Of a DNA stretch of 64,000 bases, positions 26,934-36,448 are shown in pieces. This stretch comes from Desulfovibrio inopinatus DSM 10711 (GTDB lineage: Bacteria > Desulfobacterota > Desulfovibrionia > Desulfovibrionales > Desulfovibrionaceae): assembly GCF_000429305.1 (NCBI RefSeq), contig NZ_AUBP01000027.1, positions 61,176-125,175 of the forward strand. Direction: 5' to 3'. The stretch's first letter is position 1, and each line of letters begins with the position of its first letter. The translations under genes were made by a program, and so were the position numbers. The notes under the pieces are model-generated. The model was not told the DNA's origin. It saw nothing but the letters and a program-made list of their open reading frames with translations, and searched no databases.

Positions 26934-27827
26934 TTAACCACCGATAAGTTGCATAGCCATTTTAGGCAGGGAGTTGGCTTGTGCAAGCATGGCGACGGCG
27001 GCTTGCGTGAGGATCTGGTTGCGAACAAATTCGGTCATTTCTGTAGCAACGTCGACGTCAGAAATGCGTGATTCAGCAGCAACAAGGTTTTCCGCCTGAA
27101 TGGATAAGTTTTCGATGGTGTTTTCCAGGCGGTTTTGCAGCGCACCAAGATTGGCTCGAATGGTGTCCTTGGAAATAATGGCTGCATTGATTGCGTCCAG
27201 AGCTAACTGCGCGGCTTCTTGTGTTGAAATACTGTATCCGGCTCTTCCTGCTCCAGTGCTATTTCCGACACCAAACGCTGAAGCGGTCGAGTTCCCGATG
27301 CGGACATAATAGTAGTCTTCAGCTGAGTTGTTGCTTGTGCCAAAGTGAACCTTGAGTTTGCCCGTGGACAGCAAACCACTGCCGTTATGGACATCAGACG
27401 ACAAGTTGCCATCAAGCAGATGGATACCGTTGAAGTCGGTTGCCATGGCGATACGAGTGATTTCCGACGCCATAGCCTGATATTCCGAATCAATGAGAAT
27501 ACGTTGTGCAGAACTGTAGGTACCCGTGGCTGCTTGTTCCGCGAGTTCCTTCATGCGAATGAGTTTTTCATCGATAATCTGCAACGCTCCGTCTGCAGTC
27601 TGAATCATGGAAACGGCGTCGTTAGCGTTACGAATGCCTTGGTTGAGTGTCGCAACATCAGCGCGCATAAGTTCGCGAATGGCCAAACCTGCAGCATCAT
27701 CAGCCGCCGTGCCTATGCGCAATCCCGACGAAAGGCGGCGGGTGGAGGTATCAAGTTGTGCGTAGTGAAGGTTAAGATTTCTGGCCGCGTTCATGGCCAT
27801 GAGGTTGTGATTGATTACCAAGGACAT
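26934..27827 (-). CDS. Flagellin
   Basis: Filament subunit, 297 aa. The conserved N-terminal D0/D1 region starts SLVINHNLMAMNAARNL and has STRRLSSGLRIGTAADDAAG. The C-terminal D1/D0 region has LGALQNRLENTIENL, SRISDVDVATEMTEF and the QANSLPKMAMQLIGG end. A short variable middle (about 150-200) is Ser/Gly/Asn-rich. It is monocistronic. A sigma-54-like promoter lies about 75 nt upstream, and a strong terminator follows. Confidence 0.97.
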   Translation of the reverse strand: MSLVINHNLMAMNAARNLNLHYAQLDTSTRRLSSGLRIGTAADDAAGLAIRELMRADVATLNQGIRNANDAVSMIQTADGALQIIDEKLIRMKELAEQAATGTYSSAQRILIDSEYQAMASEITRIAMATDFNGIHLLDGNLSSDVHNGSGLLSTGKLKVHFGTSNNSAEDYYYVRIGNSTASAFGVGNSTGAGRAGYSISTQEAAQLALDAINAAIISKDTIRANLGALQNRLENTIENLSIQAENLVAAESRISDVDVATEMTEFVRNQILTQAAVAMLAQANSLPKMAMQLIGG

Positions 27828-27901
27828 AGTCCGTCTCCTTTCTCGCCTGTTGAAATAGTGGTCTGGTCATCCAGTAAGGACGTGTCCGGCGACTTGGCTA
27901 A

Positions 27902-27917
27902 TGCACATCGCTTGCCA
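27902..27917 (-). promoter_or_regulatory. Candidate sigma-54 promoter of flagellin
   Basis: On the minus strand, TGGCAAG-CGAT-GTGCA. The invariant GG (-24) and GC (-12) are separated by exactly 10 nt, and five of the seven -24 bases plus the TGCA core match the consensus. The -12 element is about 77 nt from the flagellin ATG. No sigma-28 box was seen. Confidence 0.6.
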
Positions 27918-28283
27918 CATTTGAAAAGATATTGATTATCAGTGTGTTGCGTCTGGCTAACGATTGTTCAAGGCAAAAAATTCCCTGCCATGATTTTGAC
28001 GAAACCGGTAAAGAATCTCTTTTTACAAAGAAAATGAGATGAGGGGACGGGATATCCAGGACAAAAAAGAGCATGATCGGAAAGGAGAATTATCAATACC
28101 TTTCAAGAAGAGCGGGGTTATATTCGAGGAGACGACCAAGACAAGAATATAAAGGCGTCAATAATTTGAAATTGAGTAAGAATAGAGGATGGGTGATATC
28201 GTGTGCTTGTGCGAAAACGTCAAAAGATTCACATGAAGGGAGGTCGGTGGAGCCAAAGCCACCGCGTTTACAGGCTTGGTATT
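27918..28283. other. Intergenic region between flagellin and the SlyD-like gene
   Basis: Both flanking genes run leftward. Apart from the sigma-54-like site at its left edge I see no gene, repeat or clear terminator here. Open frames on the plus strand lack ribosome sites and family resemblance. Confidence 0.45.
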
Positions 28284-28733
28284 CTATTGCGCCATTGGGA
28301 CGTCCGCTGGCCGTCGGACATCAAGGATGGTGATGTGAAATACAAGATCATAATCCGAGAGTGGGTGATTGAAATTGATCGTAATTGTATCTCCGTCACA
28401 TGCAACGATTGTTGCTAAACTGGCCTTCTCATTGTGGGGAACACGCAGGACGGTGCCTGGCTGAGGGATGATATTTTTCGGGAGCTGAGATCGGGATGTT
28501 TGGGCAATACGTTCCGGTTGGAAGCTCCCGAATGCCTGAGTTGCAGGAATATACGTCGTGAAGACATCGCCCGGCCCATGTCCCATAAGTGCAGCGTCAA
28601 AACCGGGAAGAATGTCACCTGAACCGGCAACCAAACAACATGGGGTACTTTCCGTTGTCGCATCAAGAACGAATCCGTTCGGCAAAGAACAGCAGTAATG
28701 AACGGAAACACAATCTCCTGGACGGATCTTCAT
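28284..28733 (-). CDS. FKBP-type peptidyl-prolyl isomerase, SlyD-like
   Basis: 149 aa from ATG 28733; the earlier in-frame Met lacks a good site, and translation from here begins MKIRPGDCVSVHYCC like the family. The FKBP core is split by an insert-in-flap domain (about 65-120), the SlyD layout: GDILPGFDAALMGHGPGD before the insert, then HPLSDYDLVFHITILDV after it. The His-rich metal-binding tail of E. coli SlyD is absent. It is a cytoplasmic folding catalyst and chaperone. It is a single gene. Confidence 0.9.
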   Translation of the reverse strand: MKIRPGDCVSVHYCCSLPNGFVLDATTESTPCCLVAGSGDILPGFDAALMGHGPGDVFTTYIPATQAFGSFQPERIAQTSRSQLPKNIIPQPGTVLRVPHNEKASLATIVACDGDTITINFNHPLSDYDLVFHITILDVRRPADVPMAQ

Positions 28734-29028
28734 GGTCTCTCCTCCAAGAAGAGGGAAGGGGAAATGAGGGACATCATTCAGGGACTGTAGACCAAGCACA
28801 TTTGATTCTCAATGGGTTTAAGAGACATGAGGAGGAGAAATGAATATAAATGGATTCCTTCTGGCATTGATCTTGAGGATAAAATCGGTTTAGTATTGAA
28901 TACATTTGATTGAGAACGCTTGAGGAACGGGGTGTAACGCCAAAATGAATTTATGCGTATTCATGTGTGGAAATAGAGTATCTCAGGACCGTGAAATACA
29001 CGCCTGAAGTATACGCCAAGGAGGGACT

Positions 29029-29223
29029 ATGTCTGTTGAAGATGCAAAACGCTATATGAAACGTATGCGTGAAGATAAAGATTTTCGAGCGATGATAACG
29101 CAAGAAGAGGATATGCAGAAAAATTGGGAACGCATACACGCTGAAGGCTATGATTTTACGCCACAAGAGTTTAAGCAAGCACAACGTGAAGAATATGAAA
29201 CGGTATATGGCGATACGCATTGA
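29029..29223 (+). CDS. Short Nif11-domain protein
   Basis: 64 aa after a strong AAGGAGGG site. The sequence MSVEDAKRYMKRMREDKDFR, an amphipathic helix, and the GYDFTPQEFKQA segment match the Nif11 domain. Nif11 domains serve as leader peptides of some ribosomal peptide natural products, and as short stand-alone proteins in nitrogen fixers. There is no Gly-Gly cleavage site with a core peptide after it, and no modifying enzyme or exporter nearby. It is therefore probably the stand-alone type. Function unknown. Confidence 0.75.
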   Translation: MSVEDAKRYMKRMREDKDFRAMITQEEDMQKNWERIHAEGYDFTPQEFKQAQREEYETVYGDTH

Positions 29224-29370
29224 AGAAGGCGACGTTCGACCATGATTGGGGGTGTTTGAAAGAATACTCGTGTGAGAAAGAGTCAAGGAAGTTATATTCT
29301 CTGAATATTCAATTCTTCGTACGCGCTTCGACTGTTGACGACCATCAACCTCAAGCTATGGAGCCGTTTC

Positions 29371-30597
29371 ATGTTTGATATTCCTTTGTCCTGGGAGGTC
29401 CCTGTCACGCTGAAATCGTTTTATGAACTCATGGAAAAAACACATGGAGTTCGGTTGTCGCTCATGGAAAATCATGAATACGGGCAACCGTATGATACGC
29501 AGTCCGTGACCTCATTGAAAGGAGCGTTGGCCGCATTGGAAGCTCTTCCTCTTGAGTCGGGAAAACGACGTGTCGAGCTTTCTCGCGGACGGGATGTCTT
29601 GCTTGATATCGGGTATGAGGCGGATGAGTTAGCCAAAGACATTTTTTATACTACCCATGACGACGCCACATTCTTTGATTTTTTGGGATCGAAATCAGGC
29701 GAGTTTGCTGATGATGTAGAGCGGATTGTTGCTGCTTTTTCCGGGATGACGTTCGAAACGTTCGTAACAGATCGGGACGGGACAATTAATAATTATTGTG
29801 GTCGCTATCAAACATCTATCCAATCACTCTATAATGCGGTGTACCTGACTGCTTTTGCCAGAGCTCAGGTGACGAATCCTATCATTTTAACGTCTGCCCC
29901 GCTGGCCGATTTCGGTATTGCCGACCTGACCGTTTCACCCCCAAACGCGTTTATCCTCGCGGGATCCAAAGGACGTGAATTTTTCGATTTGGAAGGAGAG
30001 CGTCGAGTATTCCCCATTGATCCACATAAACAACGCTTGCTTGATACCTTCAATACGCAACTAGGTGCGATGCTGCTGGCCCCGGGGATGGAAACGTTCA
30101 CACTCATCGGGTCCGGTGTGCAATTCAAATTCGGCCAGACTACCTTGGCGAGGCAAGATTATTCGAAGAGTATTGATCCGGAGCTTTCTCAAGCGCTGCT
30201 TGATGCCATCCGAACTCTTGTCTCCAGAGTTGATCCTTCCGGAGAGCATTTTCGCATTGAAGATACCGGACTTGATATCGAAATTATTTTAACCATTGAT
30301 GACGACGTTCAGGGGGCGAAGGATTTCGATAAAGGAGACGCCATACGGTTTATTACAGAGACGTTGGCTGTCGACCTGGGGCAGGGGAATGTTTTGGTCT
30401 GCGGAGATACCAACTCCGATGTGCCCATGCTTGAAGCGGCGATGAAGTCCAATCCCAAAACTCAATCCGTATTTGTCACGACAGACGAGGCACTACGCTC
30501 TCGCGTTGCGTCGATTTGTCCACAGGCGGTGTGTGTTGCGTCGCCCGATGCACTTGTTACGGCTCTGTACCGTTTGGCCGGAGGAATACGCAGGTAA
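29371..30597 (+). CDS. HAD-superfamily phosphatase, probably trehalose-6-phosphate phosphatase-like
   Basis: 408 aa from ATG 29371 (GGAG seven bases upstream; a TTG 36 nt earlier is less likely). The N-terminal about 125 residues are unfamiliar. The HAD nucleophile motif is TDRDGTINNY. ILTSAP is motif II, a conserved Lys lies in the DPHKQR stretch, and motif IV is CGDTNSDVPMLEAA. The IIB-type cap places it near trehalose-6-P/mannosyl-3-phosphoglycerate phosphatases. It is followed 122 nt later by a beta-phosphoglucomutase/GH65 fusion, so a role in trehalose or another alpha-glucoside is likely. The exact substrate is inferred. Confidence 0.75.
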   Translation: MFDIPLSWEVPVTLKSFYELMEKTHGVRLSLMENHEYGQPYDTQSVTSLKGALAALEALPLESGKRRVELSRGRDVLLDIGYEADELAKDIFYTTHDDATFFDFLGSKSGEFADDVERIVAAFSGMTFETFVTDRDGTINNYCGRYQTSIQSLYNAVYLTAFARAQVTNPIILTSAPLADFGIADLTVSPPNAFILAGSKGREFFDLEGERRVFPIDPHKQRLLDTFNTQLGAMLLAPGMETFTLIGSGVQFKFGQTTLARQDYSKSIDPELSQALLDAIRTLVSRVDPSGEHFRIEDTGLDIEIILTIDDDVQGAKDFDKGDAIRFITETLAVDLGQGNVLVCGDTNSDVPMLEAAMKSNPKTQSVFVTTDEALRSRVASICPQAVCVASPDALVTALYRLAGGIRR

Positions 30598-30719
30598 ACA
30601 GGAGGCAACAAACGGAAGCGGAACCGGAGCTATGATCGGGCAGCGTCACGATATGCCCACGAACCAGCCGGCAACACCGCGATATGTCGATGCGGGTCGG
30701 TGTTTCCAACGAGGATGCC

Positions 30720-33700
30720 ATGGATTCGATCTCTTTCAAAGGCGCCATTTTCGATCTTGATGGGGTCATCACACGGACGGCAGCCGTCCATGCCGACGCA
30801 TGGGAGGCTATGTTCAATGATTTTTTGCGGGTATATGCCGAACGTGAAGACAAACCGTTTTTGCCGTTTGATAAACGTGATGATTATTTCAAATATGTTG
30901 ATGGATTACCGCGGTTTCAGGGCGTAAAGAGCTTTTTGCAAGCTCGAGGTATTGAACTTCCTTTCGGTGCCGTAGACGACGCGGATACAGTGGAAACCAT
31001 TTGTGGGTTAGGAAATAGAAAAAACATTGAATTCCAACGTATTTTGAAAGAAAAAGGACCTGAAGTTTTTCAGCAATCCGTTGAGTTTATCAATTCGTTG
31101 AAAGCCCATGGTATTCGTGTTGCCGTGGCGTCTTCTTCACAGAATTGTGCGCTGGTGCTTACCCTGGCCGGACTGGATTCAATGTTTGAAGTTCGTGTAG
31201 ACGGAATAATGTCGCAAGAACTCGGCCTTACCGGCAAACCTGATCCGGATATTTTTCTTGAAGCAGCTCGCCGTCTTGGTTTGCATCCGAGTCAATGTAT
31301 GGTTGTGGAGGATGCCATTTCTGGGGTTCAAGCAGGACGTAATGGCAACTTCGGCTTGGTGCTCGGTGTGGCCACCAATGTTGCCGGGAGCTTGTTAAAA
31401 CAATTCGGTGCTGATCTTGTTGTTCGAAACCTCGGAGAGATCACGCATGAAGACATCGAGTATTGGTTCCTTGATGAGATAGAGCGTGACGGTTGGCGTT
31501 TGTCGTATACCGGTTTTGATCCAGGTGATGAAAAGCTTCGTGAAACACTATGCGCTATTGGGAACGGATATATTGGGACTCGTGGATGTTTCGAAGGAGA
31601 AATGGCATCGTTTTCTTTTTATCCGGGGACGTACATTGCTGGTATCTATAATTGTGTTCCTACCGAGATTCATGGCCGCCAAATTTATAACAATGATTTT
31701 GTGAACTGCCCGAATTGGCTGCTCTTTGAACTTAAAATCGGGCGTTCGGACTTCAAGAGTCCTCTCGCAATGGAATTGTTAAGTCATGCGCAGACATTGA
31801 GTATGAAGGACGCCGTGTTTGAACGCACCATTGTGTGTCGTGACGAACTCGGCCGTATTACCCGCATTCGGTCCATGCGCTTGGCCAGCATGGCTAATCC
31901 TCATGTTTTAGCCATGCGTTACGAAATAACGCCGCTCAACTATTCAGATAAAATAACGGTTCGGTCATGCATTGATGGCAATGTGAACAATGACAATGTC
32001 CCGCGATATCGCGAACTGGAATCACAACATTTGGCCTATGTCGATTCCGGAACGACCGATTACGGTTTCTTTCTCCACAGTGAAACGACCGCTTCCAAAT
32101 ATCAGATTCTTATGGCGGCGAAAAACCTTGTGACAAAAAATGGTCGTGATTACGACCCCAAGCGCACGTTCTACAGAAGCGGCGCCAAAGTCGGGGAAGA
32201 GCTTGTTTTTGAAATTGAGGAAAATAATGCCTATGCCGTCGAAAAAATTGTAGGTGTTGCCACATCGTTGGATGATTGTCCCGATGCATGTGACCTCAAT
32301 CCCAAACGGACGGCCGTAGATGCCATGAATGCGGTCCGGAGTTATCAGGCCGCTTATAGTCCTCATGCGCGAGCCTGGGAGACGCTTTGGGAAAAGTTGG
32401 ATACAGAGATCGTAGGGGACCGTTTCGTTCAGAAAGCGATTCGTCTCCATATGTATCACTTACTTGTGTCCGCTTCGCCAAATAATCATGAAATCGATGC
32501 CGGTATCACGGCTCGTGGTCTGCACGGGGAGGCCTATCGAGGACATGTTTTTTGGGATGAATTGTATATCTTACCATTTTATAATCTCCATTTTCCAGAG
32601 ATATCAAAAGCATTATTGCTCTACCGATACCGTCGTCTTGATGCTGCTCGGGAATATGCTCACGAAAATGGCTATAAGGGAGCCATGTATCCTTGGCAAA
32701 CTGCCGATACCGGGGGCGAAGAAACCCAAGAGCTGCATTATAATCCCGAGGCCGATACCTGGGGCCCTGATTTGAGTCGCCGGCAACGTCACGTCTCCAT
32801 TGCCGTGTTCTACAATGTATGGCGCTATGCCCGCGATACGGGAGATCGTCGGTTTGTGCTGGATTACGGCGCTGAAATGATGATTGAAATTGCTCGGTTT
32901 TGGGCAAGTATAGCCCAATACGATGAGGCCGATGGCAAGTATCACATCCAAGGCGTTATGGGACCGGATGAATTTCATGAAAAGTTGCCAGGGTCTGAAG
33001 AACCCGGTTTGAAAGACAATGCGTATACCAATATCATGGTCGTTTGGTTGCTCAACAAAGCAAAAGAACTTGTTCAGTCTTTAGGGGTGAGTTCCAAGCG
33101 TGCCTTGAAAGAGCGTATTGATTTCGACATATCGGAAGTCCAAGCATGGAAAACCATTGCCGAGTGTATGAACGTTATTATTACGGACAACGATATTATT
33201 AGCCAGTTTGAAGGCTATATGGATCTCCAGGATCTCGACTGGGAGTACTACAAGAAGCGGTATTACAGTATTCATCGCATGGACCGGATTCTCAAGGCAC
33301 AAGGCGATTCTCCGGATAAGTATAAGGTCGCCAAGCAGGCCGACGTCCTGATGACATATTATGTTCTCGACCCCGCAACGGTTGCAGAAATACTGGGAAC
33401 CCTCGGGTATGAGATTGATGACCCTGTGCACCTGTTGCGGAAAAATTACGAATATTATGTCAAACGGACGTCCCATGGCTCGACGTTATCAAAAGTGGTC
33501 CATGCCGTTATCTGCAACTATACCAAAGATCCCCAAACAGCTTGGCAATGGTTTATGGAAGCCATGCAGAGTGATATTTATGACACTCAGGGGGGAACAA
33601 CCGTTGAAGGTATTCATACGGGGGTTATGGCTGGAACATGCGATGTTGTTTTGCGGTATTTTGCGGGCGTGGAACTTGGCGGGAAAAATCCGGTTATCAC

Positions 33701-33911
33701 GCCACACCTTCCGTTACACTGGAAGAAATTACGGCTTCGCTTTGTCCATAAGAAAATTTGGTTTGATCTGACCATTACCCAGGAGACCATCACCATCAAA
33801 GTGAACAAGCAAGGGCGGGATACGGTGCAGGTCAATGTATTCGATGATAAATATTTCTTTATGGATGGAGAGACTAAAACTATCGCCATGAATCATGGGG
33901 GAACAGCTTAA
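30720..33911 (+). CDS. Bifunctional beta-phosphoglucomutase / GH65 glycoside phosphorylase
   Basis: 1063-aa two-enzyme fusion. Residues about 5-240 are a HAD-type beta-phosphoglucomutase (nucleophile DLDGV at 12-16, VASSSQNC, then VVEDAISGVQAG). From about 255 to the end is a family GH65 phosphorylase, the trehalose/kojibiose/maltose phosphorylase group. It has the FWDELYILPF segment and catalytic Glu751 in MGPDEFHE. Phosphorolysis would give beta-glucose-1-P, which the mutase half turns into glucose-6-P, so the fusion is metabolically coherent. ATG 30720 has GAGG upstream. It is paired with the HAD phosphatase. Disaccharide specificity is not readable by eye. Confidence 0.9.
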   Translation: MDSISFKGAIFDLDGVITRTAAVHADAWEAMFNDFLRVYAEREDKPFLPFDKRDDYFKYVDGLPRFQGVKSFLQARGIELPFGAVDDADTVETICGLGNRKNIEFQRILKEKGPEVFQQSVEFINSLKAHGIRVAVASSSQNCALVLTLAGLDSMFEVRVDGIMSQELGLTGKPDPDIFLEAARRLGLHPSQCMVVEDAISGVQAGRNGNFGLVLGVATNVAGSLLKQFGADLVVRNLGEITHEDIEYWFLDEIERDGWRLSYTGFDPGDEKLRETLCAIGNGYIGTRGCFEGEMASFSFYPGTYIAGIYNCVPTEIHGRQIYNNDFVNCPNWLLFELKIGRSDFKSPLAMELLSHAQTLSMKDAVFERTIVCRDELGRITRIRSMRLASMANPHVLAMRYEITPLNYSDKITVRSCIDGNVNNDNVPRYRELESQHLAYVDSGTTDYGFFLHSETTASKYQILMAAKNLVTKNGRDYDPKRTFYRSGAKVGEELVFEIEENNAYAVEKIVGVATSLDDCPDACDLNPKRTAVDAMNAVRSYQAAYSPHARAWETLWEKLDTEIVGDRFVQKAIRLHMYHLLVSASPNNHEIDAGITARGLHGEAYRGHVFWDELYILPFYNLHFPEISKALLLYRYRRLDAAREYAHENGYKGAMYPWQTADTGGEETQELHYNPEADTWGPDLSRRQRHVSIAVFYNVWRYARDTGDRRFVLDYGAEMMIEIARFWASIAQYDEADGKYHIQGVMGPDEFHEKLPGSEEPGLKDNAYTNIMVVWLLNKAKELVQSLGVSSKRALKERIDFDISEVQAWKTIAECMNVIITDNDIISQFEGYMDLQDLDWEYYKKRYYSIHRMDRILKAQGDSPDKYKVAKQADVLMTYYVLDPATVAEILGTLGYEIDDPVHLLRKNYEYYVKRTSHGSTLSKVVHAVICNYTKDPQTAWQWFMEAMQSDIYDTQGGTTVEGIHTGVMAGTCDVVLRYFAGVELGGKNPVITPHLPLHWKKLRLRFVHKKIWFDLTITQETITIKVNKQGRDTVQVNVFDDKYFFMDGETKTIAMNHGGTA

Positions 33912-33989
33912 CGGGCATCGCATTTAATGAAGTGAAATCTTGACGGGATATTCCTTGCCAAGTGAATTCGCAAATTCTTTTACAGAATA

Positions 33990-34030
33990 CAGGGGAAAGG
34001 GACGTGCTTCCTTTTCCCCTGTAGCATTTT
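33990..34030 (+). terminator. Terminator after the GH65 fusion
   Basis: CAGGGGAAA (33990-33998) pairs with TTTCCCCTG (34013-34021), followed by TAGCATTTTC. Long stem, modest T-tract. Confidence 0.75.
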
Positions 34031-34094
34031 CAAAAACAACGAGATCATCATACTTTGGCTTTTATTTTTGTGATGGTTTCGATATGGGGTGGTC

Positions 34095-36113
34095 ATGGAA
34101 CTCCCACTTTTACAAGACCTGTTCGTCGTGTTCGGTTTGGCCATCGGGGTCATTTATGTATGTCACCGTATTCGGATTCCTCCCATTGTAGGTTTTTTGC
34201 TGACAGGGGTGTTGACGGGTCCACATGGTTTGCGTCTTGTTCATAATCCCCACGAAGTCGAACTCATGTCCGAGATCGGCGTTATCATGCTGTTGTTCAC
34301 CATTGGGTTGGAATTATCGGTTTCTGAACTGGCACGGTTGAAACGACCGGTATTTATCGGCGGCGGCGCGCAAGTGCTGTTGACCATCATCGCCTTTTTC
34401 TCCATTGGAGAAATCTTGGATTTAACGTCCAACCAAGCCGTTTTTCTTGGTTTTCTAGCTGCACTGTCCAGTACAGCCATTGTTCTCAAATTATTGCAGG
34501 AACTCTATCGTATCGATGCCCCCCATGGGCGAGTCACGCTATCTATCCTTATTTTTCAGGACGTGATCATTGTTCCGATGATGCTGCTTGTGCCCATTTT
34601 AGCCGGACGATCCACCAATCTGGGTATGTCGCTTTTATTGCTGTCGGGAAAATTCGTCCTTGTTCTTGTACTGGTTTTTTTTCTGGCGCGTCGTCTCATC
34701 CCTTGGATATTGCAGCAGGTTGCTTCGGTGAAGAGTCGCGAACTCTTCCTCTTGGCGACCTTGGGTATATGTTTGGGTATTGCTCTGATGACATCGTCGT
34801 TAGGGTTATCACTCTCCTTGGGAGCATTCTTGGCGGGCCTTGTCATTTCGGAATCGCCGTATAGCCTCTCTGCATTGGAAGGCATACTGCCATTTCGTGA
34901 TGTGTTTACGAGTTTGTTTTTTGTCTCCATCGGCATGCTGCTCAACACCGCGTTTTTTTGGGAACACAGCATGACCATTTTCGGTATAGCCATATCGATT
35001 TTATTCGTGAAATTCTTGTTTGCCGGAGCAGGGGCCATTATACTGGGATACCCTCTGCGAACGGGGCTGTATGTTGGACTCGCCCTTTGTCAGGTCGGTG
35101 AGTTTTCATTTGTTCTAGCGAAGGCCGGACTTGATGTCGGCCTCATTAAGGAACCGTTTTACCAAAGTTTTTTAGCAGCCAGTGTGCTGACAATGGTGCT
35201 GGCTCCGTTCATCATCAAAGGATCTCCAGCACTCGTGAAACCTGTTATGCGTTTGAGAAACAGGCTCTTTCCCGATGCTGGCGTCGATACGGAAGATGTT
35301 CCAGTACAGCCGGAATTTAAAGACCATCTCATTATTGTTGGATACGGAGTCGGTGGGCGTCATCTTGCTCAAACCGCAAAAGCATCGCACATTCCTTATG
35401 TTATCGTGGAACTCAATCCTGAAACGGTGAAAACCGTTTCAAAGCAGGGCGAAAACATTTTGCTTGGTGATGCTGTCCATGAAGCGGTATTGGATCATGT
35501 TTGTATTCGTTCGGCTAAAGTCCTCGCGCTGGTTATACCCGACCCGGCTGCCGTCAGACGGATTACCGATCTGGCAAGGAGGATGAGCCCCGGCCTTCAT
35601 ATCATCGCTCGAACGCGATTTCTGGCAGAGATTGAGCCACTTTTGGAGATTGGGGCCAATGACGTTGTGCCTGAAGAATTCGAAACATCTATCGAGATAC
35701 TATGTCGAGTGCTTTCGACATACCGTGTTCCTCGGAAGGAAATTGCCAGTCTTACACAGGCAATTCGAGCAAGTGGATATCGCTCGTTGCGCAAGGACGG
35801 CGAAGATATGCAAGTGATTATTGATGCTACCCGGCATTTGCCTGATGTGGATGTAAACGTCTTTCGAGTGGAGCATGGAGCATGTTTAGAAGGGAAAAGT
35901 CTTGAAAGCGCAGCGTTACGCCGTGAGCATGGTGTGACTGTTGTCGCCGTAAGTCGTGGATCGATCACGACAGCGAATCCACATGCTGAGTTCCGCTTGG
36001 AGGAGGGAGATAGGGTGAGTGTGTTGGGTACCCGGGCTTCGCTCATTGCTGTTGCCGAATTGTTCTCTCATGAAGGGAATGAAGCCTTGGAAGGGGAAGA
36101 CGAATTTCTTTAA
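34095..36113 (+). CDS. CPA2-family monovalent cation:proton antiporter with RCK domains (KefB/YbaL-like)
   Basis: 672-aa inner-membrane antiporter. About 12 TM helices occupy 1-385, with the typical GVIMLLFTIGLELS and GAFLAGLVISESPY stretches. A TrkA-N nucleotide-binding domain (about 410-530, IIVGYGVGGRHLAQ) and a TrkA-C domain (about 590-665) follow. It exchanges K+ or Na+ for H+ and is gated by bound nucleotide. ATG 34095 follows GGGGTGG. It is a single gene after a terminator. The ion specificity is not determined. Confidence 0.93.
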   Translation: MELPLLQDLFVVFGLAIGVIYVCHRIRIPPIVGFLLTGVLTGPHGLRLVHNPHEVELMSEIGVIMLLFTIGLELSVSELARLKRPVFIGGGAQVLLTIIAFFSIGEILDLTSNQAVFLGFLAALSSTAIVLKLLQELYRIDAPHGRVTLSILIFQDVIIVPMMLLVPILAGRSTNLGMSLLLLSGKFVLVLVLVFFLARRLIPWILQQVASVKSRELFLLATLGICLGIALMTSSLGLSLSLGAFLAGLVISESPYSLSALEGILPFRDVFTSLFFVSIGMLLNTAFFWEHSMTIFGIAISILFVKFLFAGAGAIILGYPLRTGLYVGLALCQVGEFSFVLAKAGLDVGLIKEPFYQSFLAASVLTMVLAPFIIKGSPALVKPVMRLRNRLFPDAGVDTEDVPVQPEFKDHLIIVGYGVGGRHLAQTAKASHIPYVIVELNPETVKTVSKQGENILLGDAVHEAVLDHVCIRSAKVLALVIPDPAAVRRITDLARRMSPGLHIIARTRFLAEIEPLLEIGANDVVPEEFETSIEILCRVLSTYRVPRKEIASLTQAIRASGYRSLRKDGEDMQVIIDATRHLPDVDVNVFRVEHGACLEGKSLESAALRREHGVTVVAVSRGSITTANPHAEFRLEEGDRVSVLGTRASLIAVAELFSHEGNEALEGEDEFL

Positions 36114-36351
36114 CATCTTTTAGATGTTGAGATACGCGCGAACAATATGTTGCAACTATATTGTTTCTTAAATATAGTAATCTACCTACGTTAATTATGG
36201 GGAGGGCGAAAAAAAATTTCTCTTGGGTATTGTGATGTTGGCTCAAGTTGGTCCCACTATACCTTATGAACGTAACATCTTTTCATTTTTGTGATTATGC
36301 GCAAGGTTTGTGATTGTATGTCGATGATTGGTTTCGGAGTAGGGATATGAA
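36114..36351. other. Intergenic region with one dyad
   Basis: No gene seen. AACAATAT (36141-36148) pairs with ATATTGTT (36158-36165) around a 9-nt loop, 27 nt after the antiporter stop. It may be a weak terminator or an operator. Confidence 0.4.
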
Positions 36352-36383
36352 AAGCCCGATTTTGCCTAAACAAAACCGGGCTT
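36352..36383 (-). terminator. Terminator of the MucR-type gene
   Basis: AAGCCCG/CGGGCTT arms extended by TTTTG/CAAAA with a short loop (one mismatch). On the minus strand the stem runs into TTTTC. It lies about 65 nt after the regulator's stop. Confidence 0.7.
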
Positions 36384-36448
36384 ATATACACACTGTAAAA
36401 AGCGCTGATACTTTGCTGAAAATGTGGTGCGATGATGTGCTTATTCTT

